DNA of 44,863 nt from Methylobacterium sp. Leaf118 (GTDB lineage: Bacteria; Pseudomonadota; Alphaproteobacteria; Rhizobiales; Beijerinckiaceae): the NCBI RefSeq assembly GCF_920984675.1, contig NZ_CAKLBV010000039.1, positions 1 to 44,863 of the forward strand, read 5' to 3'. A program made the position numbers and the translations under genes. This document shows, in pieces, positions 17,014-24,499 of this stretch. The notes beneath the pieces are model-generated. The model did not search any database, was not told the DNA's origin, and worked only from the letters and a program-made list of their open reading frames with translations. The stretch's first letter is position 1, and the number at the start of each line of letters is the position of its first letter.

Positions 17014-17114
17014 CAAGCGTGATCCCGTCTGGAACGGCTCCATGCTAAAGGGGGACGGGCCCCGTTCTTGCGGGATCGCCCGTGCCGTCGACATCCGAAC
17101 GAGGCGAACGAGCC

Positions 17115-18944
17115 ATGCCGGAGCTTCACCCCGAGGTCGCCGCGGTCACCGAGCGCGTCGTCGCGCGCTCCCGCGACAGCCGCCGCGCCTATCTCGACCT
17201 GATCGAGCGCGAGCGGGAGGCGGGCGTGCACCGCCCGATGCTGGCCTGCGGCAACCTCGCCCACGGCTTCGCGGCGTCGGGCGAGGACAAGTCGGCGATC
17301 ATCGCGGGGCGGGCCATGAATATCGGCATCGTCACCGCCTACAACGACATGCTCTCGGCGCATCAGCCCTACGGACGCTACCCCGAGCAGATCAAGATGT
17401 TCGCCCGCGAAGTGGGGGCGACGGCACAGGTCGCGGGCGGCACGCCCGCCATGTGCGACGGCGTCACCCAGGGCCAGCGCGGCATGGAATTGTCGCTGTT
17501 CTCCCGCGACACCATCGCGCTCTCGACCGCGGTCGCCCTCAGCCACGGCATGTTCGAGGGCGCGGCGCTTCTCGGCATCTGCGACAAGATCGTGCCGGGC
17601 CTCATCATCGGGGCCCTGCGCTTCGGCCATCTGCCGATGATCCTGGTGCCGGCCGGTCCGATGCCCTCGGGGCTCGCCAACAAGGAGAAGCAGCGCATCC
17701 GCCAGCTCTTCGCCGAGGGCAAGGTCGGGCGCAAGGAGCTGCTGGAATCGGAATCCGCCTCCTATCACGGGGCCGGCACCTGCACCTTCTACGGCACGGC
17801 GAACTCCAACCAGATGATGATGGACGTGATGGGCCTGCACATGCCCGGCGCGTCCTTCATCAATCCCGGCACGCGGCTGCGGCAGGCGGTGACCCGCTCG
17901 GCCATCCACCGGCTCACCGAGATCGGCTGGAACGGCAACGACTATCGCCCCCTCGGGCGCTGCATCGACGAGCGGGCGCTCGTCAACGCCATCGTCGGGC
18001 TGCTGGCCACCGGCGGCTCGACCAACCACGCGATCCACATTCCGGCCATGGCGCGGGCCGCCGGCATCGTGATCGACTGGGAGGATTTCGACCGTCTCTC
18101 CGGCGTCGTGCCGCTGATCGCCCGGGTCTACCCGAACGGGGCGGGGGACGTGAACCACTTCCACGCCGCCGGCGGCATGTCCTACGTCATCGCCTCCCTG
18201 ATCGATGCGGGCCTGCTGCACGACGACATCCTGACCGTGGCCGGCACGCGGCTGCGCGACCACGCCCGCGACCCGAAGCTGACCGGCGAGACCGACGCCC
18301 TCACCTTCGAGGACGCGCCCGCCGAGCCCCTGGACGCGGCGATGCTGCGCCCCCCCTCGAACCCCTTCCAGGCGGATGGCGGGATGCGGCTCGTGAAGGG
18401 CAATCTCGGCCGGGCCACCTTCAAGACCAGCGCCGTGGACCCCGAGCGCCGCACCATCGAAGCCCCGGCCCGGGTCTTCTCCGATCAGGACGCGGTGATC
18501 GCCGCCTTCAAGGCCGGCGAACTGGAGCGCGACGTCGTCGTCGTGGTCCGCTTCCAGGGGCCGCGCGCCAACGGCATGCCGGAACTGCACAAGCTCACGC
18601 CGCCCCTCGGCGTCCTGCAGGACCGCGGTCACAAGGTCGCCCTCGTCACCGACGGGCGCATGTCGGGCGCCTCCGGCAAGGTCCCGGCGGCGATCCACCT
18701 GAGCCCCGAGGCGATCGGCGGCGGCCCGATCGGCCGCATCCGCGACGGCGACGTGATCCGCCTCTCGGCGGAGGACGGCCTCCTGGAAGTGCTGGTCGAT
18801 CCGGCCGAGTGGGAGGCCCGCGCGGGGGCCTCGCCGCCGCCGCCCGGCCTCGGCACCGGCCGCGAGCTGTTTGCCTTCATGCGCCACGGCGCCGACGATG
18901 CCGAGCGCGGCGGCTCGGCGATGCTGGCTGCGGCGGGACTGTAA
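17115..18944 (+). CDS. edd: Phosphogluconate dehydratase
   Basis: A 609-residue IlvD/Edd-family dehydratase that converts 6-phosphogluconate to 2-keto-3-deoxy-6-phosphogluconate, the first committed step of the Entner-Doudoroff route. Family features include the [10 protein letters not shown] and [13 protein letters not shown] segments (iron-sulfur cluster region), [11 protein letters not shown], and the C-terminal [20 protein letters not shown]. Length is normal. ATG 17115 matches the family N-terminus; an in-frame ATG 11 codons earlier (17082) is less likely. A LacI-type operator lies at 17000-17013, and eda follows after 21 bases. Confidence 0.95.
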   Translation: MPELHPEVAAVTERVVARSRDSRRAYLDLIEREREAGVHRPMLACGNLAHGFAASGEDKSAIIAGRAMNIGIVTAYNDMLSAHQPYGRYPEQIKMFAREVGATAQVAGGTPAMCDGVTQGQRGMELSLFSRDTIALSTAVALSHGMFEGAALLGICDKIVPGLIIGALRFGHLPMILVPAGPMPSGLANKEKQRIRQLFAEGKVGRKELLESESASYHGAGTCTFYGTANSNQMMMDVMGLHMPGASFINPGTRLRQAVTRSAIHRLTEIGWNGNDYRPLGRCIDERALVNAIVGLLATGGSTNHAIHIPAMARAAGIVIDWEDFDRLSGVVPLIARVYPNGAGDVNHFHAAGGMSYVIASLIDAGLLHDDILTVAGTRLRDHARDPKLTGETDALTFEDAPAEPLDAAMLRPPSNPFQADGGMRLVKGNLGRATFKTSAVDPERRTIEAPARVFSDQDAVIAAFKAGELERDVVVVVRFQGPRANGMPELHKLTPPLGVLQDRGHKVALVTDGRMSGASGKVPAAIHLSPEAIGGGPIGRIRDGDVIRLSAEDGLLEVLVDPAEWEARAGASPPPPGLGTGRELFAFMRHGADDAERGGSAMLAAAGL

Positions 18945-18965
18945 CGAGCCTCGGGAGATACCGAC

Positions 18966-19583
18966 ATGAGCACCATCGACGCGCTGATGCGCTCCGTCCC
19001 GGTCATCCCCGTCCTCGTCGTCGAGGACGCCGCCGACGCGGTGCCGATCGCCGAGGCGCTGGTCGCGGGCGGGCTGACCGCGCTGGAAGTCACCCTGCGC
19101 ACCCCCGCGGCCCTCGACGTGATCCGGGCGATGGCGTCGGTCGAGGGCGCCGTGGTCGGCGCCGGCACCGTGCTGAACGCCCGCGACCTCGACGCCGCCA
19201 TCGGCGCGGGCGCCCGGTTCATCGTCAGCCCCGGCCTGACCGCGCCGCTCACGGAGGCCGCCATCGCCTCCGGCGTGCCCTACCTGCCGGGGGTGGCGAC
19301 CTCCGCCGACATCATGCGCGGCCTCGACCACGGGCTCGATCGGTTCAAGTTCTTCCCGGCCGAGGCCGCGGGCGGGCTCAAGGCCCTCAAGGCGCTCGCC
19401 GCGCCCTTCCACCAAGTCCGCTTCTGCCCGACCGGCGGCATCACCGAGGCGAGCGCCGCGGACTGGCTCGCCCATCCCTCCGTGCTCTGCGTCGGCGGAA
19501 GCTGGGTCGTGCCGGCGGGCAATCCCGATCCGGCCGCGATCCGGCGGCTGGCGGAAGCGGCGGGGCAACTCCGCAAGGCGTGA
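18966..19583 (+). CDS. eda: KDPG/KHG aldolase
   Basis: A 205-residue class I aldolase that cleaves 2-keto-3-deoxy-6-phosphogluconate to pyruvate and glyceraldehyde 3-phosphate. E41 in LEVTLRTP and the Schiff-base lysine K128 in RFKFFPAE are in the expected positions. RFIVSPGLT and CPTGGI complete the barrel signatures. A GGGAGAT ribosome site precedes ATG 18966. It directly follows edd, and the two form one operon. Confidence 0.95.
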   Translation: MSTIDALMRSVPVIPVLVVEDAADAVPIAEALVAGGLTALEVTLRTPAALDVIRAMASVEGAVVGAGTVLNARDLDAAIGAGARFIVSPGLTAPLTEAAIASGVPYLPGVATSADIMRGLDHGLDRFKFFPAEAAGGLKALKALAAPFHQVRFCPTGGITEASAADWLAHPSVLCVGGSWVVPAGNPDPAAIRRLAEAAGQLRKA

Positions 19584-19589
19584 GACAGA

Positions 19590-19608
19590 GCGGGGCGCCG
19601 CGCCCCGC
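19590..19608 (+). terminator. Hairpin after eda, probable terminator
   Basis: Perfect 8-bp stem GCGGGGCG / CGCCCCGC with a CCG loop, beginning 7 bases after the eda stop. There is no T-run, so termination may need Rho or the hairpin may only protect the 3' end. Confidence 0.5.
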
Positions 19609-19794
19609 CGAAGGGAAGAGCTTTAAGGGATGAGCCCTTCGGGATCTCAGACGGTCTCCGGCTGATGGCTTCGTTTCAGCCCCCGATCCCGTCTTTCCGG
19701 GGCGCGAAGCGGACTTGGACCCGCAGGGGCGCGCCGGAGGCGTGCCATCGACGACGGGCCGCGACGCCATGCTCGCGCGTCGCATCACGGGTGG

Positions 19795-19824
19795 ATCCCG
19801 GGTTCCGCTGCGCGGCCCCGGGAT
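19795..19824. repeat. Intergenic palindromic repeat element
   Basis: ATCCCGGG and CCCGGGAT form perfect 8-bp arms around a second inner stem (CCGC/GCGG). The surrounding text resembles the short dispersed palindromes found between genes in many Hyphomicrobiales. Only one copy is in this window, so the repeated nature is inferred. Confidence 0.4.
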
Positions 19825-19865
19825 GACGGGCGAGGCCAGACCGAAGGGATCAACCGGAAACAGTA

Positions 19866-20249
19866 TCAGACGGCGCGCAGCGGGCCTTCGAGCACGGTCA
19901 GCACCCGGGCGAGATCGTGGCCGCGCTTCATCACGAGACCGCTCGCCGCGATCACCGCGTAGGCGCCCTGGCGGCGGGCGAGCCGGGGATCCTTCTCGAT
20001 CCGGTAGAGCGGCATCTCGGAGGTGCGGCGATAGATCGAGAACACGGCCTTGTCGCGGCGGAAATCCAGCGCGTAGTCGCGCCACTCGCCCTCGGCGACG
20101 CGGCGGCCGTAGAGATTGAACAGGATGCGCAACTCGTCGCGCTGGAAGGCGACCTGCGGCGTGTCGGATGACGGGAACGGAATCACGCGCGGAGGTCCGG
20201 GGCTGTCCCGCTCGGTCGAGCGGTGGTCGGCGCTACTCCCCTCGCTCAT
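19866..20249 (-). CDS. DUF2794 protein
   Basis: A 127-residue soluble protein with an unstructured N-terminus (about 1-32), then a compact domain with VAFQRDELRILFNLYGRRVAEGEW, YALDFRRDKAVFSIYRR and a closing LEGPLRAV. This matches DUF2794, a family conserved across Alphaproteobacteria with no assigned function that I know of. ATG 20249 is preceded by AGGGAGAG, which decides the start over an open frame reaching 20405. It is divergent from bluB and separated by 440 bases. Confidence 0.85.
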   Translation of the reverse strand: MSEGSSADHRSTERDSPGPPRVIPFPSSDTPQVAFQRDELRILFNLYGRRVAEGEWRDYALDFRRDKAVFSIYRRTSEMPLYRIEKDPRLARRQGAYAVIAASGLVMKRGHDLARVLTVLEGPLRAV

Positions 20250-20476
20250 CGTCTCTCCCTGAAGCGTTGGCCCACGGGCCGGGAACGGACCGGGATGATG
20301 GGCCCGCCTTGTAGCGCCCGCAAGATGCTTCGCCGGCCATGCAGGGCCGCCGCGACCGGGAACGAAGGCGGCCGCCGACGCTGCGCCGCGTGTGCGCGGC
20401 GGCACCCGGGGATGCGGCGCACCACGATCCGGCCGCGATCTCGCCTTGCCAAGGTCACGCGAACGCGGTGATGTGT

Positions 20477-20630
20477 GGCCTGAAACCTCGTCGGCTCGCC
20501 CGCCGGGGCGGCGCCTGAAACCCGAGCTCCCCAGCCCTCGGGCGCCGTTCCGGCTCTCGGCGATCCGACACTCCGGAGGTTTCGAGACCCAAGGACTTCA
20601 GGCGGCCTCTTCGGAGCGCCGCCCTTTTTT
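20477..20630 (+). promoter_or_regulatory. Attenuator-like structured leader of bluB
   Basis: Complementary blocks suggest alternative folds. GAAACCTC (20482-20489) pairs perfectly with GAGGTTTC (20576-20583), closing a domain that contains a CCCGAG/CTCGGG hairpin (20521-20542). GCCTGAA occurs twice (20478-20484 and 20513-20519), and each copy is complementary to TTCAGGC at 20597-20603, which overlaps the 5' arm of the terminator. Thus one pairing would allow and another would block termination. Because the upstream gene is divergent, a plus-strand terminator here is best explained as control of bluB or as the end of a small RNA. It does not match a riboswitch class I recognise. Confidence 0.45.
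20601..20630 (+). terminator. Intrinsic terminator ahead of bluB
   Basis: GGCGGC-CTC-TTCG-GAG-C-GCCGCC followed by C and six Ts: a 9-bp stem with a one-base bulge, a stable TTCG tetraloop and a T-run. This is the best intrinsic terminator in the window apart from the one at 30232. It lies 59 bases upstream of the bluB ATG. Confidence 0.8.
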
Positions 20631-20640
20631 CGTCCGCGCC

Positions 20641-20671
20641 AGACCGGCTCTCTTGGCAAGCGGGCCGGTCT
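20641..20671 (+). other. Second hairpin in the bluB leader
   Basis: AGACCGGC (20641-20648) and GCCGGTCT (20664-20671) form a perfect 8-bp stem with a 15-base loop. It ends 18 bases before the bluB ATG, so it could affect ribosome access. Confidence 0.45.
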
Positions 20672-20689
20672 GGCGCCAGAACCCGGTCG

Positions 20690-21355
20690 ATGCCCGCGCC
20701 CCACGATCCCGCGACGAGCCCGCCGCCCGTCTTCGACGCCGCCTTCCGCGACCGTCTCGGCGCGTTGATGGCGTGGCGGCGGGACGTGCGCCGCTTCCGG
20801 AGCGATCCGGTGGCCGAGGCGGTGCTGCGGGCTTGCCTCGATCTCGCGGTGCTGGCGCCCTCTGTCGGCAACAGCCAGCCCTGGCGCTTCGTGCGCGTGT
20901 CCGATCCCGCCCGTCGGGCGGCGGTCGCCGCGAATTTCGAGCGCTGCAACGCCGCCGCCGGGGCAGGCTACGCGGACGAGCGCCGCGCGCTCTACGCCCG
21001 CCTGAAGCTCGCCGGACTGCGGGAGGCGCCGGTCCATCTCGCGGTGTTCTGCGACCGGGCGACGGAGGCCGGGCACGGACTGGGCCGGGCCACCATGCCG
21101 GAGATGCTGCGCTACTCGGTGGCGGCCTCCGTCCATGCCTTCTGGCTCGCGGCCCGCGCCCACGGCATCGGCGTCGGCTGGGTGTCGATCCTGGAGCCGG
21201 AGCCCGTCGCGCGCCTCCTCGACGTGCCGGAGAGCTGGGACCTCGTCGCCTATCTCTGCGTCGGCCATCCGCAGGAAGAGCATGTCGACCCGGAACTCGT
21301 CCGCCATGGCTGGCAGGCCCGCAGCCCCGACGCGGCGCGCCTGCACGAGCGGTGA
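20690..21355 (+). CDS. bluB: 5,6-dimethylbenzimidazole synthase
   Basis: A 221-residue flavin-destructase of the nitroreductase fold that breaks down reduced FMN to make 5,6-dimethylbenzimidazole, the lower ligand of cobalamin. WRRDVRRFRSDPV, APSVGNSQPWRFV, and GIGVGWVSILEP are characteristic BluB segments; plain nitroreductases lack the last. ATG 20690 follows the structured leader and has no strong Shine-Dalgarno. It stands alone, 20 kb from the partial cobS, so cobalamin genes here are dispersed. Confidence 0.92.
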   Translation: MPAPHDPATSPPPVFDAAFRDRLGALMAWRRDVRRFRSDPVAEAVLRACLDLAVLAPSVGNSQPWRFVRVSDPARRAAVAANFERCNAAAGAGYADERRALYARLKLAGLREAPVHLAVFCDRATEAGHGLGRATMPEMLRYSVAASVHAFWLAARAHGIGVGWVSILEPEPVARLLDVPESWDLVAYLCVGHPQEEHVDPELVRHGWQARSPDAARLHER

Positions 21356-21677
21356 GCCCTCGGCCCGAGCGGGCGCCGGCCTCGAGAAAAGGACGGGGCG
21401 AAACCGTTGCTTGACGCGCCGGTGCCGGGGTAGGTCGACGATTCCCGCCGACATCGGAAGCGCCGACCGGATCGCCCGTTCCCGGCTCGATCGCCGATCC
21501 GTCACCGAAGCGTGAACGCGATCCCAACAATGCGGAGGATCGCGCGAGCCCGGCATTGGTCGTGATGGCAACAGACGGTGCATGAAGCCCGGATTCGGGC
21601 GGCCGTGAAGCAATCCGCCAAGACGGAACGTCGGATGGTCTTGCGAGTTACGGTCCAGCTCGGAAAGGCGGTCTTCC
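21356..21677. other. Intergenic region upstream of the L,D-transpeptidase
   Basis: A 322-base region. The proximal part holds an EcfG-like promoter (21625-21649) and an inverted repeat CAAGAC/GTCTTG (21619-21643) overlapping it. I see nothing convincing in the first 250 bases. Confidence 0.4.
21625..21649 (+). promoter_or_regulatory. Possible EcfG (general stress) promoter of the L,D-transpeptidase gene
   Basis: GGAAC at 21625-21629, a 16-base spacer and AGTT at 21646-21649 fit the alphaproteobacterial EcfG pattern GGAAC-N16/17-CGTT with one mismatch. The expected transcript start is about 20 bases before the ATG at 21678, leaving a very short leader. Confidence 0.4.
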
Positions 21678-22193
21678 ATGTTCGGGAAAGGCAAGTACAG
21701 CGCGGTCCTCGCGGGCGCGCTCGCGGTGGGTGTGTGCCTGGGGGGCGGCGCTGAGGCGCGGGAAGTCGTGCCCTTCGCGGACGGGCTCGCGCCCGGCAGC
21801 GTCGTGGTGCGCACGAGCGAGCGCCGGCTCTATCTCGTCAACGGCGACGGCACGGCGATCCGCTATCCCGTCGCGGTGGGAAAGCCCGGCAAGCAGTGGA
21901 GCGGCTCCACGCAGATCGACGGCAAGTATTACCAGCCGGACTGGTCGCCGCCCGCGGAGGTGAAGCGGGACAAGCCGTGGCTGCCCAACCTGATCCGCGG
22001 CGGCTCACCGGGCAATCCGATGGGCGTGGCGGCGATGACGCTGCGCGGCGGCGAATACGCGATCCACGGCACCAACCGCCCCAATTCGATCGGCACCTTC
22101 GCGTCCTATGGCTGCATCCGCATGTACAACCACGACATCGCGGACCTGATCGAGCGGGTCTCGGTGGGCACGCAGGTCTACGTGCTGCGGTGA
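21678..22193 (+). CDS. L,D-transpeptidase (YkuD domain), exported
   Basis: A 171-residue protein with a signal peptide (about 1-27, ending GGAEA) and one YkuD domain. The active-site pattern is H130-G-T-N followed by S-Y-G-C146-I-R-M, so the catalytic cysteine and histidine are present. Such enzymes make 3-3 peptidoglycan crosslinks or attach proteins to peptidoglycan in the periplasm. It is short, with no LysM or PG-binding domain. Hairpins follow the stop. Confidence 0.92.
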   Translation: MFGKGKYSAVLAGALAVGVCLGGGAEAREVVPFADGLAPGSVVVRTSERRLYLVNGDGTAIRYPVAVGKPGKQWSGSTQIDGKYYQPDWSPPAEVKRDKPWLPNLIRGGSPGNPMGVAAMTLRGGEYAIHGTNRPNSIGTFASYGCIRMYNHDIADLIERVSVGTQVYVLR

Positions 22194-22197
22194 GCCC

Positions 22198-22255
22198 CCG
22201 GAGGCGAGCCGCCGCCTCCGGCACCGCGCGCCGGCCCCTCCGGCGGCGGGGCCGG
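22198..22255 (+). terminator. Two tandem hairpins after the L,D-transpeptidase gene
   Basis: First stem CCGGAGGCG (22198-22206) with CGCCTCCGG (22213-22221), nine perfect pairs. Second stem CCGGCCCC (22231-22238) with GGGGCCGG (22248-22255), eight pairs. They start 4 bases after the stop and are probable transcript ends, but neither has a T-run. Confidence 0.5.
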
Positions 22256-22471
22256 ACTGCGCGCCCTGCGCCCGCTCCGCGCCGCCCGAGTGGGAGGCGG
22301 ACCCGTCCGCCTCACGGCGTCGTCCCCTCGCGAAGCGTTCGCGAAGTCTACCCGTCACTCGGACACCCGCTGTGGACCGAGCAGAGCGTTGAGCCGTCGT
22401 CTATTGTCGCGGGATCGATTGCGGCATAATTGTTCTGTGACCCGCAGGCCAAGGATGGCCGGAGGTAACTT

Positions 22472-22522
22472 ATGTTTCGTCTCCCCCGGTTGCCGAATCC
22501 GGGGACGCTCGATCGGACTTGA
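22472..22522 (+). CDS. Probable 16-codon leader peptide
   Basis: ATG 22472 is preceded by GGAGG at 22461-22465 with a 6-base spacer, the strongest ribosome site in this region. The frame encodes MFRLPRLPNPGTLDRT and stops at 22520-22522, 7 bases before the next gene's ATG, which has no ribosome site of its own. A CCCCGG/CCGGGG hairpin (22484-22504) lies inside the frame. This fits translational coupling. It is proline- and arginine-containing, but I see no run of a regulatory amino acid. Confidence 0.5.
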   Translation: MFRLPRLPNPGTLDRT

Positions 22523-22529
22523 ATCCGCG

Positions 22530-22880
22530 ATGGCCGATGCGAACACCTCCGAGGATCGCCTCACCGAAGTCTCCCGGCTGGCCGGCGAACTGGCCGATCA
22601 GGTTCTTCTGGAAAGCCTGATCGGTGTGCCTTCGCCCGCGAAGGTCTCCGCGCTCGGCGAGGCGGCCATTCTGCTGGAAGACTACCGCCGTCCGGTCCCC
22701 GATCTCGTGACCGACGTGCTGACCCGCGTCCACGACCGGCCCGAGGGGGATGGCGAGGGCGAAGGCGGCATCGCGGGGGCGGAGGCCGCCCCGCCCGCCG
22801 GGGACGAGGGTGAGGCCGCCGGCGGCCGCAGCCGCTTCATCCCGCGTTTCATCCGCTCGCTACGGGCCCCTCGGGCCTGA
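22530..22880 (+). CDS. Hypothetical acidic protein
   Basis: A 116-residue protein. An N-terminal helical half (about 1-65, SRLAGELADQVLLESLIGVPSPAKV and a long helix) is followed by a Glu/Gly/Ala-rich linker (about 72-98) and a basic C-terminus RSRFIPRFIRSLRAPRA. I do not recognise the family. It has no signal peptide or membrane helix; the basic tail could bind membrane or nucleic acid. It follows a leader peptide that probably controls its translation. Its 3' end overlaps the convergent membrane protein gene by 32 bases. An in-frame ATG at 22455 is possible but would bypass the better signals. Confidence 0.6.
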   Translation: MADANTSEDRLTEVSRLAGELADQVLLESLIGVPSPAKVSALGEAAILLEDYRRPVPDLVTDVLTRVHDRPEGDGEGEGGIAGAEAAPPAGDEGEAAGGRSRFIPRFIRSLRAPRA

Positions 22881-23367
22881 TCGGAGCGGGAGGCCGGGCC
22901 GCTGGCGCGGCCTCGGAGCGGGGCTGCGGAAGCCGCTCGAAGGCCGCCATGCCGACGAGCATCGCCAGCACGAAGACCGCGACCGGTAGCGCTCCGGTGG
23001 AGAGGGCCGCCACCGCCGGGCCGGGGCAGAGGCCCGACAGGCCCCATCCGATCCCGAACAGGGCCGCGCCGCCGAGGAGCCTCCCGTCGATGCGCCGATG
23101 GGTCGGCAGGTCGAAGCGGGCGGCGAGGGCCGGGCGCGGCAGGCGCCGGGCCAGGGTGAAGCCGGCGAGCGCGACGCTCACGGCGCTGCCCAGCACGAAG
23201 ATCAGGGTCGGGTCCCAGGCGCCGGTCACGTCGAGGAAGCCCTGGACCCGGGCCGGATCGAGCATCCCCGACAGCGACAGGCCGAGGCCGAAGACGAGCC
23301 CGGCGCCGAGCGAAGCGGCGAGGCGGGGGACGGTCCGGTTCATCGTTCCGCTCACGGTGCCACTCAT
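22849..23367 (-). CDS. YeeE/YedE-type half transporter (DUF6691)
   Basis: A 172-residue membrane protein with about four or five helices. GLSLSGMLDPARVQGFLDV and GIGWGLSGLCPGPA (C114) are typical of the DUF6691 half of the YeeE/YedE family. With its partner gene it would make the equivalent of one full-length YeeE (TsuA) channel, which passes thiosulfate using conserved cysteines. ATG 23367 comes 8 bases after the partner's stop; a second ATG at 23343 is possible. A short tandem duplication around the start (GTGGCACCATGA/GAGTGGCACCGTGAG) includes both the stop and the start. Confidence 0.85.
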   Translation of the reverse strand: MSGTVSGTMNRTVPRLAASLGAGLVFGLGLSLSGMLDPARVQGFLDVTGAWDPTLIFVLGSAVSVALAGFTLARRLPRPALAARFDLPTHRRIDGRLLGGAALFGIGWGLSGLCPGPAVAALSTGALPVAVFVLAMLVGMAAFERLPQPRSEAAPAARPPAPIRPEGPVASG

Positions 23368-23375
23368 GGTGCCAC

Positions 23376-23792
23376 TCACGGCGCGAGCCCGCGCAGGGCC
23401 GTCACCGTCAGCATGCCGGTGGCGAGGAAGGTGAACACCGCCGCGAGCGAGCGCGGCGAGAGTCGGGCGAGGCCGGCGACCCCGTGGCCGCTGGTGCAGC
23501 CGGAGCCGAGCCGCGTGCCGAAGCCGACAAGGAGGCCTGCCCCCGCGAGCACCGGCAGCGAGGCGACGCCATGCATCGCCGGCCACGCGCCCGAGAGCCA
23601 CGCGAACAGGGGCGGTCCGGCGATCAGGCCGATCACGAAGGCGATGTCGGCGTGCTGCCGCTCGCCGCGATTCCGGCCGATCCCGGCGACCACCCCGCTG
23701 ATCCCGGCGATGCGCCCATTGAGCAGCATCAACCCGGCCACCGACAGGCCGATCAGCGCGCCGCCGGCGAGGCCGGCCATGTAAGGATGCAT
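23376..23792 (-). CDS. YeeE/YedE-type half transporter
   Basis: A 138-residue membrane protein with four predicted helices. GFGTRLGSGCTSGHGVAGL contains C99 in the conserved GCTSGHG motif of YeeE/TsuA thiosulfate channels. GAGAGGAGGGA precedes ATG 23792. The pair resembles the PmpA/PmpB half-proteins found in proteobacterial sulfide and persulfide operons. Co-transcribed with the DUF442 protein upstream and the DUF6691 half downstream. Confidence 0.87.
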   Translation of the reverse strand: MHPYMAGLAGGALIGLSVAGLMLLNGRIAGISGVVAGIGRNRGERQHADIAFVIGLIAGPPLFAWLSGAWPAMHGVASLPVLAGAGLLVGFGTRLGSGCTSGHGVAGLARLSPRSLAAVFTFLATGMLTVTALRGLAP

Positions 23793-23905
23793 GGGGTCCC
23801 TCCTCTCAAGCGTCATCCCGACAGGTCGTCGCCGGCTTTCGGGCAGGGACGGCCGGGGACACGGATCACACGGTCGGCCCGGATCCGGGATCCGGGCCGA
23901 TTTCC

Positions 23906-24334
23906 TCAATGTCCGTGGGCGTCGAGCCAGCGCACGGCCCCCGACAGGTCGAAGCCGTGGCGGGCGCCGAACGCGCCGATCTCGTCGCGGTGCAGCCGTC
24001 CGGCCAGAACCTCGCCGAGGACCCAGAGCGTGAGGGAGCGCGTGCCGCTGCGGCAATGGGCGACGACGGGGCCGGGCGCCGCCTCGACCGCGGCATGGAA
24101 GCGCTCCACCGCCTCCCGGGTGATCGTCGGGCCGGTCACCGGCAGATCGAGATAGGCGACGCCCGCGGCGTCCGCCGCCGCGCGCTCGGCGGCCGTGCCG
24201 GGCTGGTCCGGCTCCTCGCCGTCGGGCCGGTTGTTGATGAGGAGCGCGACGCCTTCCGCCCCCAGCGCCCCGATCGCGTCGAGGCTCGGCTGGCCGGACA
24301 CGGAGAGTTTGTCGTCGATACGCGTGCGCGTCAT
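23906..24334 (-). CDS. DUF442 / TIGR01244-type sulfurtransferase-phosphatase-like protein
   Basis: A 142-residue protein with the beta-lactamase-hydrolase-like (DUF442) fold. KLSVSGQPSLDAIGAL and LLINNRPDGE are signatures, and the HCRSGTRS loop holds catalytic C94 in a phosphatase/rhodanese-like P-loop. In the related Blh proteins this domain is joined to a persulfide dioxygenase; here it stands alone. Probable role: moving persulfide sulfur. ATG 24334 fits the family start. It heads the minus-strand arm of the sulfur island. Confidence 0.85.
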   Translation of the reverse strand: MTRTRIDDKLSVSGQPSLDAIGALGAEGVALLINNRPDGEEPDQPGTAAERAAADAAGVAYLDLPVTGPTITREAVERFHAAVEAAPGPVVAHCRSGTRSLTLWVLGEVLAGRLHRDEIGAFGARHGFDLSGAVRWLDAHGH

Positions 24335-24499
24335 GGCGTCCGGTTTCCGCGCCCCCACGGGTCGTCCGCCGGGGCCTGTCGGGACGGGGTAGCGCGGGAA
24401 ATCTTCGCGGACAAGGCTTGCAATGCCGCCCGTCTTCGACAAATATCAAGCTATAACAACGACTTAGCGAAAATTCTGCTAGGGTGAGGAGACCGCGCG
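24335..24499. promoter_or_regulatory. Divergent promoter region of the sulfur island
   Basis: A 165-base region between two divergent arms. The part near 24418-24480 is strikingly AT-rich for this genome, with TTGCAA (24418-24423), a 17-base spacer and AAATAT (24441-24446) as a possible plus-strand promoter. A GAGGAG ribosome site precedes the plus-strand gene at 24500. No clear operator palindrome. Confidence 0.4.

Larger units (their letters stand above)
20250..20689. other. Divergent intergenic region between DUF2794 and bluB
   Basis: A 440-base region. The half next to bluB contains the structured leader, terminator and hairpin listed separately. In the DUF2794 half I see only that gene's ribosome site. 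No cobalamin-riboswitch B12 box is visible. Confidence 0.5.
22194..22529. other. Intergenic region before the small acidic protein gene
   Basis: Besides the two hairpins, this 336-base region has an AT-richer patch around 22404-22430 (TTGTCG, 15 bases, CATAAT) that might be a promoter with a short spacer, then the leader peptide reading frame at 22472. I see nothing else. Confidence 0.35.

Noticed and set aside
16749..19568. Long open frame (939 codons) on the minus strand opposite edd-eda
   Set aside because: It is antisense to two well-identified genes, and its translation is low-complexity Arg/Gly/Asp/His sequence without a family. High GC creates long open frames opposite real genes.
20400..20689. 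Cobalamin riboswitch upstream of bluB
   Set aside because: I looked for the B12 box and its conserved core and found neither. The leader's structure is different, so I report it as an unclassified attenuator-like element.
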